Positions 33,676 through 37,314 of a DNA stretch of 37,314 nucleotides are shown piece by piece. Numbering within the stretch: the first letter of the stretch is position 1; every line of letters begins with the position of its first letter. Source of the stretch: Cellvibrionaceae bacterium. Lineage in GTDB: Bacteria > Pseudomonadota > Gammaproteobacteria > Pseudomonadales > Cellvibrionaceae. The notes beneath the pieces are model-generated. The model saw only the letters and a program-made list of their open reading frames with translations. It made no database searches and was not told the origin of the DNA. The stretch spans positions 1 to 37,314 of the forward strand of contig JANQJP010000063.1 in NCBI GenBank assembly GCA_028281575.1, in the 5' to 3' direction. Both the position numbers and the translations under genes were made by a program.

Positions 33676-36600
33676 ATGACCATCCGCGTTGCGATTCACC
33701 ATAAAACGCACTACAACTTTGACCGGCTTATAAATCTTTCGCCGCATACAATTCGCTTGCGCCCGGCACCCCATTCGCGCACTCCCATCCGAAGCTATAG
33801 CCTTAAAATTGAACCACAGGAACATTTTATTAATTGGCAGCAAGATGCCTTCGGCAATTTTTTAGCGAGCCTCGTCTTTCCTAAAAAAACCAAACGCTTT
33901 TCCGTGGAAGTGGAAGTCGTCGCCGACATGGTGGTAATAAACCCGTTTGATTTTTTTCTGGAAGAGTATGCAGAACACTTTCCATTTGAATATCCCGAAG
34001 CGCTTAAAAAAGATCTTACTCTCTACCTTGAACAAGATAAACACGGCGAACTTTTTGAATCCCTGTTCACATCTATCTCGCGCGAGAAAAAGCGGACAAT
34101 CGATTTTTTGGTTGAGGTAAACCAATTATTAGAGAAAAAAATTGAATATACCGTTCGCATGGAGCCCGGTGTACAGACACCGGAGGCAACGTTAAAGAAA
34201 GCGCTTGGCTCCTGCAGGGACTCCGCCTGGTTACTGGTGCAACTGTTTCGCTATTTTGGTATCGCGGCCCGTTTTGCCTCAGGTTATCTTGTTCAGTTAA
34301 GCTCAGACGAAAAATCGCTCGACGGGCCGAGCGGACCGGAAGCCGATTTCACCGACTTGCACGCGTGGTGTGAGGTGTTTTTGCCGGGCGCTGGCTGGGT
34401 GGGCCTGGACCCAACCTCGGGCCTGTTTGCCGGAGAAGGCCATATTCCCCTCGCGTGCACACCACACCCAAGTTCAGCCGCACCTATTCATGGCTACACC
34501 GACGAGTGTGAAGTCACGTTTGACTTTAGCAACAAAGTCACGCGCATCCATGAAGACCCGCGCGTGACCAAACCTTATTCGGAAGAAGAGTGGGATGCGG
34601 TGCTGGCGCTTGGCGAAGCTGTCGACAGGGAACTGACTGAAAACGATGTTCGCCTGACGATGGGCGGCGAACCGACTTTTGTCTCTATTGACGATATGGA
34701 ATCACCACAGTGGAACACGGAGGCACTCGGCGACGAGAAACTGCGTTTGTCCAAAACACTGTTAATGCGCCTGCGGGATCACTTCGCACCCAATGGCATA
34801 TTGCACTATGGCCAGGGCAAGTGGTACCCCGGAGAAGAGGTTCCGCGCTGGGCACTCGGCTTATATTGGCGCAAGGATGAATACCCTTTATGGCAGGACC
34901 CAAAACTCCTCGCACGCGTCGATAGAGATTACGGTCACGATATTGTCAGCGCGCATAAATTTGCAAAAAAACTCTCATCCCTGCTCGGCATCGATCCGGG
35001 ATTTTTAAATCCTGCCTATGAAGATGCGCTGCATTACTTACTTGAAGAACAAAAAATTCCAACAAATATTGATCTGCTTGCCACGAAAGTCCACGACGAC
35101 TTGGGCCGCCGACGCCTGGCACGACTTTTGGAAAAAAAATTCGACAAACCCGTCGGCTTCGTACTGGCCATCGAATGGGATGCAATTAAGCAGTGCTGGC
35201 TGACAAGCCGCTGGGAATTCCGGCGCGAGCGCCTGATCCTTATTCCCGGCGACTCACCTCTGGGCTTGCGCCTGCCGCTCGCAGATCTGCCATGGTTTGA
35301 AGAACACGAAGTCATAAAAGAACGGGATCCGTTCGAGCAGCGCGAAACCCTGCAAAAACACGAGGAAATTCATTTCCCGTTGCAGACTCAGGTAGTGCAG
35401 TCGCCCACTGCAGAGCAAACCACTGCTTCTGAACGAAAAAAAGCAGAAAAACAAAACAAGAAAAAACTGATTAAAGAGCGGATTTCCAAACCCGTTGTGC
35501 GCACAGCGCTGTGCATCGAACCTCGCGAGGGCAAAATTCACGTATTTATGCCGCCATTATATGCCTTGGAAAATTACGTGGAATTAATTGCTGCGCTCGA
35601 AGAATGTGCAAAAACACTCGCGCTGCCAATTGTTATCGAAGGCTATGAACCACCAAAAGATGACCGCCTGCAAAAACTCCTGGTTACACCAGACCCGGGA
35701 GTGATTGAAGTTAACATCCACCCGGCTTCCAGTTGGAAAGAACAAGTCGCGAACACCACCGAACTTTATGCCGCCGCGCGTGAATCACGCCTCAGCACCG
35801 AAAAATTTATGCTCGATGGCCGCCACACCGGCACCGGAGGTGGGAATCACATTACACTTGGCGGCGCCACGCCGGCAGACAGCCCAATGCTAAGGCGCCC
35901 AGACTTGCTCCGCTCACTGGTAACCTACTGGCAACACCACCCCAGCCTCTCGTATATCTTTTCCGGCAGCTTTATCGGACCGACAAGCCAGGCACCGCGC
36001 GCAGACGAAGGCCGCGACGAAATGCTCTACGAGATGGAAACCGCATTCGAGCAAATGCCAGAAGGTTTGTCTGACCAACCCTGGCTTGTCGATCGACTGA
36101 TGCGCAACTTACTTATCGATATTACCGGGAACACACATCGCGCCGAATTTTGTATCGACAAACTCTACGCGCCTGGCAGCAGCTCAGGCCGCCTCGGCAT
36201 TCTGGAGTTCCGCGGCTTCGAAATGCCACCGCACAGCCGCATGGCTTTAGTGCAAGCGCTGTTAATCCGGGCTTTAGTCGCGCGTTTTTGGCAGACGCCC
36301 TATAAAAAACCCCTGGTGCGCTGGGGCACAACCCTGCACGATAAGTTTATGCTGCCCCACTACCTGTGGGCGGATTTGCTCGATGTGGTCAGCGACCTTC
36401 GAGAACACGGCTATCCGTTTAAAAGCGAATGGCTGCTGCCATTCCAGGAATTCCGCTTCCCTACTTATGGCCGCCTGGACTTTGATGACATCAACCTGGA
36501 ACTGCGCTGGGCAATCGAGCCCTGGCACGTACTCGGCGAAGAAATTGGCAGCTTCGGTACTGCGCGTTACGTCGACTCATCGGTGGAAAGACTGCAGGTA

Positions 36601-37074
36601 AAGCTCACAGGACTTACCGAAAAGCGCTATGTACTCGCCTGCAACGGCCGCCGTGTGCCGCTAAAAAATACCGGCCGGCAGGGTGAGTTCGTCGCGGGCA
36701 TACGCTATCGCGCGTGGGCACCGTCATCCTCGCTGCATCCGACCATTGGCGTGCACACACCTTTGACCTTCGATCTTATCGATACCTGGAACGGGCGCTC
36801 CATCGGCGGTTGCACCTATCACGTATCGCACCCGGGAGGGCTGAGTTACGACGCCTTCCCCGTCAACGCGTTTGAAGCCGAATCCAGGCGCGTGAACCGT
36901 TTCGAAACCTTGGGGCATACGCCCGGGCCATTTACACCACAACCTGAAGTGAATGCCCTGCGGGAATTTTTCCCGCAACAAACACCGCCCCGACCCATGG
37001 CGCCACCGCCCGAAGAGTCTCCCGATGAATATCCGCACACGCTCGATTTGCGTCGCAAACCCAGAACGACATAA
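33676..37074 (+). CDS. Transglutaminase-like protein fused to DUF2126 putative amidoligase
   Basis: 1132 residues. An N-terminal beta domain (IRVAIHHKTHYNFDRLINLS) and a transglutaminase-like domain carry the triad Cys180 (LGSCRDSAWLLVQLF), His229 (FTDLHAWCEVF) and Asp245 (WVGLDPTSG). The large C-terminal part from about residue 310 (LTMGGEPTFVSIDDMES onward, then YGQGKWYPGEEVPRWALG and DGRHTGTGGGNHITLGG) is DUF2126, listed as a putative amidoligase. The combination of peptide-bond cleavage or exchange with ligation in one chain fits a peptide-processing role. It is the third member of the ATP-grasp/alpha-E cluster, with CGGAG 6 bases before the ATG. The C-terminus is Pro-rich (PRPMAPPPEESPDEYPH). 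No signal peptide, so it is cytoplasmic. The family reading is firm; the substrate is unknown. Confidence 0.94.
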   Translation: MTIRVAIHHKTHYNFDRLINLSPHTIRLRPAPHSRTPIRSYSLKIEPQEHFINWQQDAFGNFLASLVFPKKTKRFSVEVEVVADMVVINPFDFFLEEYAEHFPFEYPEALKKDLTLYLEQDKHGELFESLFTSISREKKRTIDFLVEVNQLLEKKIEYTVRMEPGVQTPEATLKKALGSCRDSAWLLVQLFRYFGIAARFASGYLVQLSSDEKSLDGPSGPEADFTDLHAWCEVFLPGAGWVGLDPTSGLFAGEGHIPLACTPHPSSAAPIHGYTDECEVTFDFSNKVTRIHEDPRVTKPYSEEEWDAVLALGEAVDRELTENDVRLTMGGEPTFVSIDDMESPQWNTEALGDEKLRLSKTLLMRLRDHFAPNGILHYGQGKWYPGEEVPRWALGLYWRKDEYPLWQDPKLLARVDRDYGHDIVSAHKFAKKLSSLLGIDPGFLNPAYEDALHYLLEEQKIPTNIDLLATKVHDDLGRRRLARLLEKKFDKPVGFVLAIEWDAIKQCWLTSRWEFRRERLILIPGDSPLGLRLPLADLPWFEEHEVIKERDPFEQRETLQKHEEIHFPLQTQVVQSPTAEQTTASERKKAEKQNKKKLIKERISKPVVRTALCIEPREGKIHVFMPPLYALENYVELIAALEECAKTLALPIVIEGYEPPKDDRLQKLLVTPDPGVIEVNIHPASSWKEQVANTTELYAAARESRLSTEKFMLDGRHTGTGGGNHITLGGATPADSPMLRRPDLLRSLVTYWQHHPSLSYIFSGSFIGPTSQAPRADEGRDEMLYEMETAFEQMPEGLSDQPWLVDRLMRNLLIDITGNTHRAEFCIDKLYAPGSSSGRLGILEFRGFEMPPHSRMALVQALLIRALVARFWQTPYKKPLVRWGTTLHDKFMLPHYLWADLLDVVSDLREHGYPFKSEWLLPFQEFRFPTYGRLDFDDINLELRWAIEPWHVLGEEIGSFGTARYVDSSVERLQVKLTGLTEKRYVLACNGRRVPLKNTGRQGEFVAGIRYRAWAPSSSLHPTIGVHTPLTFDLIDTWNGRSIGGCTYHVSHPGGLSYDAFPVNAFEAESRRVNRFETLGHTPGPFTPQPEVNALREFFPQQTPPRPMAPPPEESPDEYPHTLDLRRKPRTT

Positions 37075-37184
37075 ATGGGACCAAACGTTTTAAATCAAGC
37101 GCTGACAAACTGTTGGGAAAGCTGACTACAGCACGATGGTGAGTTAGCACCTACGGGCACGCTTTTAAAACCGTCGATTCATGC

Positions 37185-37314
37185 TCCGCCATGGATGGCG
37201 GATATTAGAGCAACGCATAGCCACATGGATGTGGTGTATTAGAATAACGCAGGAGCAGTTATCGACGACTGCATGGATGCAGGAGGTAGAATAACGCAGG
37301 AGCAGTTATCGAGA
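37185..37314 (+). repeat. Tandem hairpin array with CATGGATG core (runs off the window)
   Basis: There are three palindromes: TCCGCCATGGATGGCGGA (37185-37202), CCACATGGATGTGG (37221-37234) and CTGCATGGATGCAG (37269-37282). The core CATGGATG is constant while the arms change and stay complementary. The linkers are near-identical: TAGAATAACGCAGGAGCAGT plus TATCGA occurs at 37240-37265 and at 37287-37312. Unit spacing is about 34 and then 48 bases. The array starts about 110 bases after the transglutaminase stop and probably continues beyond the window. No CDS is proposed here. Confidence 0.85.

Noticed and set aside
37185-37314. CRISPR array
   Set aside because: The linkers are near-identical rather than unique, the palindromes vary, and no cas genes are nearby.
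1-37314. tRNA, rRNA or riboswitch genes
   Set aside because: No rRNA segments or tRNA cloverleaf patterns were recognised by reading. A covariance-model scan (tRNAscan or Infernal) would settle this.

Overview
The window looks like a stretch of chromosome from a free-living, probably marine gammaproteobacterium of the Cellvibrionaceae/Teredinibacter/Saccharophagus kind. This is an inference from the gene families present: c-di-GMP and hybrid sensor proteins, an RND pump, a bufferin-type copper RiPP operon, an alpha-E/ATP-grasp/transglutaminase cluster, moderate GC content and compact gene pairs. There is no rRNA, tRNA, transposase or CRISPR array that I can see.

Layout. 1-1412 (-) is the start of a secreted protein with toroid-like repeats followed by carboxypeptidase-regulatory-like domains, cut by the window edge. 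1615-3777 (+) holds a DUF4442 hotdog protein and a solitary contractile-tail sheath gene. 3799-11794 (-) holds a hybrid two-component sensor (beta-propeller, Y_Y_Y, histidine kinase, receiver) and an RND permease with its periplasmic adaptor. A 515-base AT-rich gap then leads into 12310-16021 (+), an AT-rich block with an unknown secreted protein, a cytochrome P450 and a stand-alone NRPS condensation-like protein with an altered active site. 16053-18388 has a sensor kinase divergent from a BLUF photoreceptor. Next come a DNA glycosylase (-), an ECF sigma factor with a small zinc-finger anti-sigma (+), a GGDEF-EAL protein (+) and a short chemotaxis receptor (-).

23615-26319 (-) is a four-gene bufferin operon. 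Its precursor carries ten EGKCG motifs, and it is followed by an MNIO (DUF692), a DUF2063 partner and a DoxX protein. A transcription terminator lies between the precursor and the enzymes. 26513-28780 (-) is a PAS/degenerate-GGDEF/EAL protein. 28993-30138 (+) is a split DsbD-like pair (thioredoxin-fold protein plus CcdA-like membrane protein). 30206-31150 (+) has a VOC protein and a helical-repeat protein. 31257-37074 (+) is the conserved trio of circularly permuted ATP-grasp, alpha-E and transglutaminase-DUF2126, predicted to make or modify a peptide. The window ends in a tandem array of small hairpins that share a CATGGATG core but have different, self-complementary arms.

How the genes may work together. 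The bufferin operon probably makes a periplasmic copper-binding peptide. The nearby ECF/anti-sigma pair and the thiol-relay pair would fit an envelope/metal stress setting, but no sequence link proves it. The P450 and condensation-like protein probably act on one small molecule or carrier-bound substrate. The 31257-37074 trio is likely one pathway. The best candidates for something undescribed are the P450 plus degenerate C-domain pair, the orphan sheath, the long ten-motif bufferin, and the terminal hairpin array.
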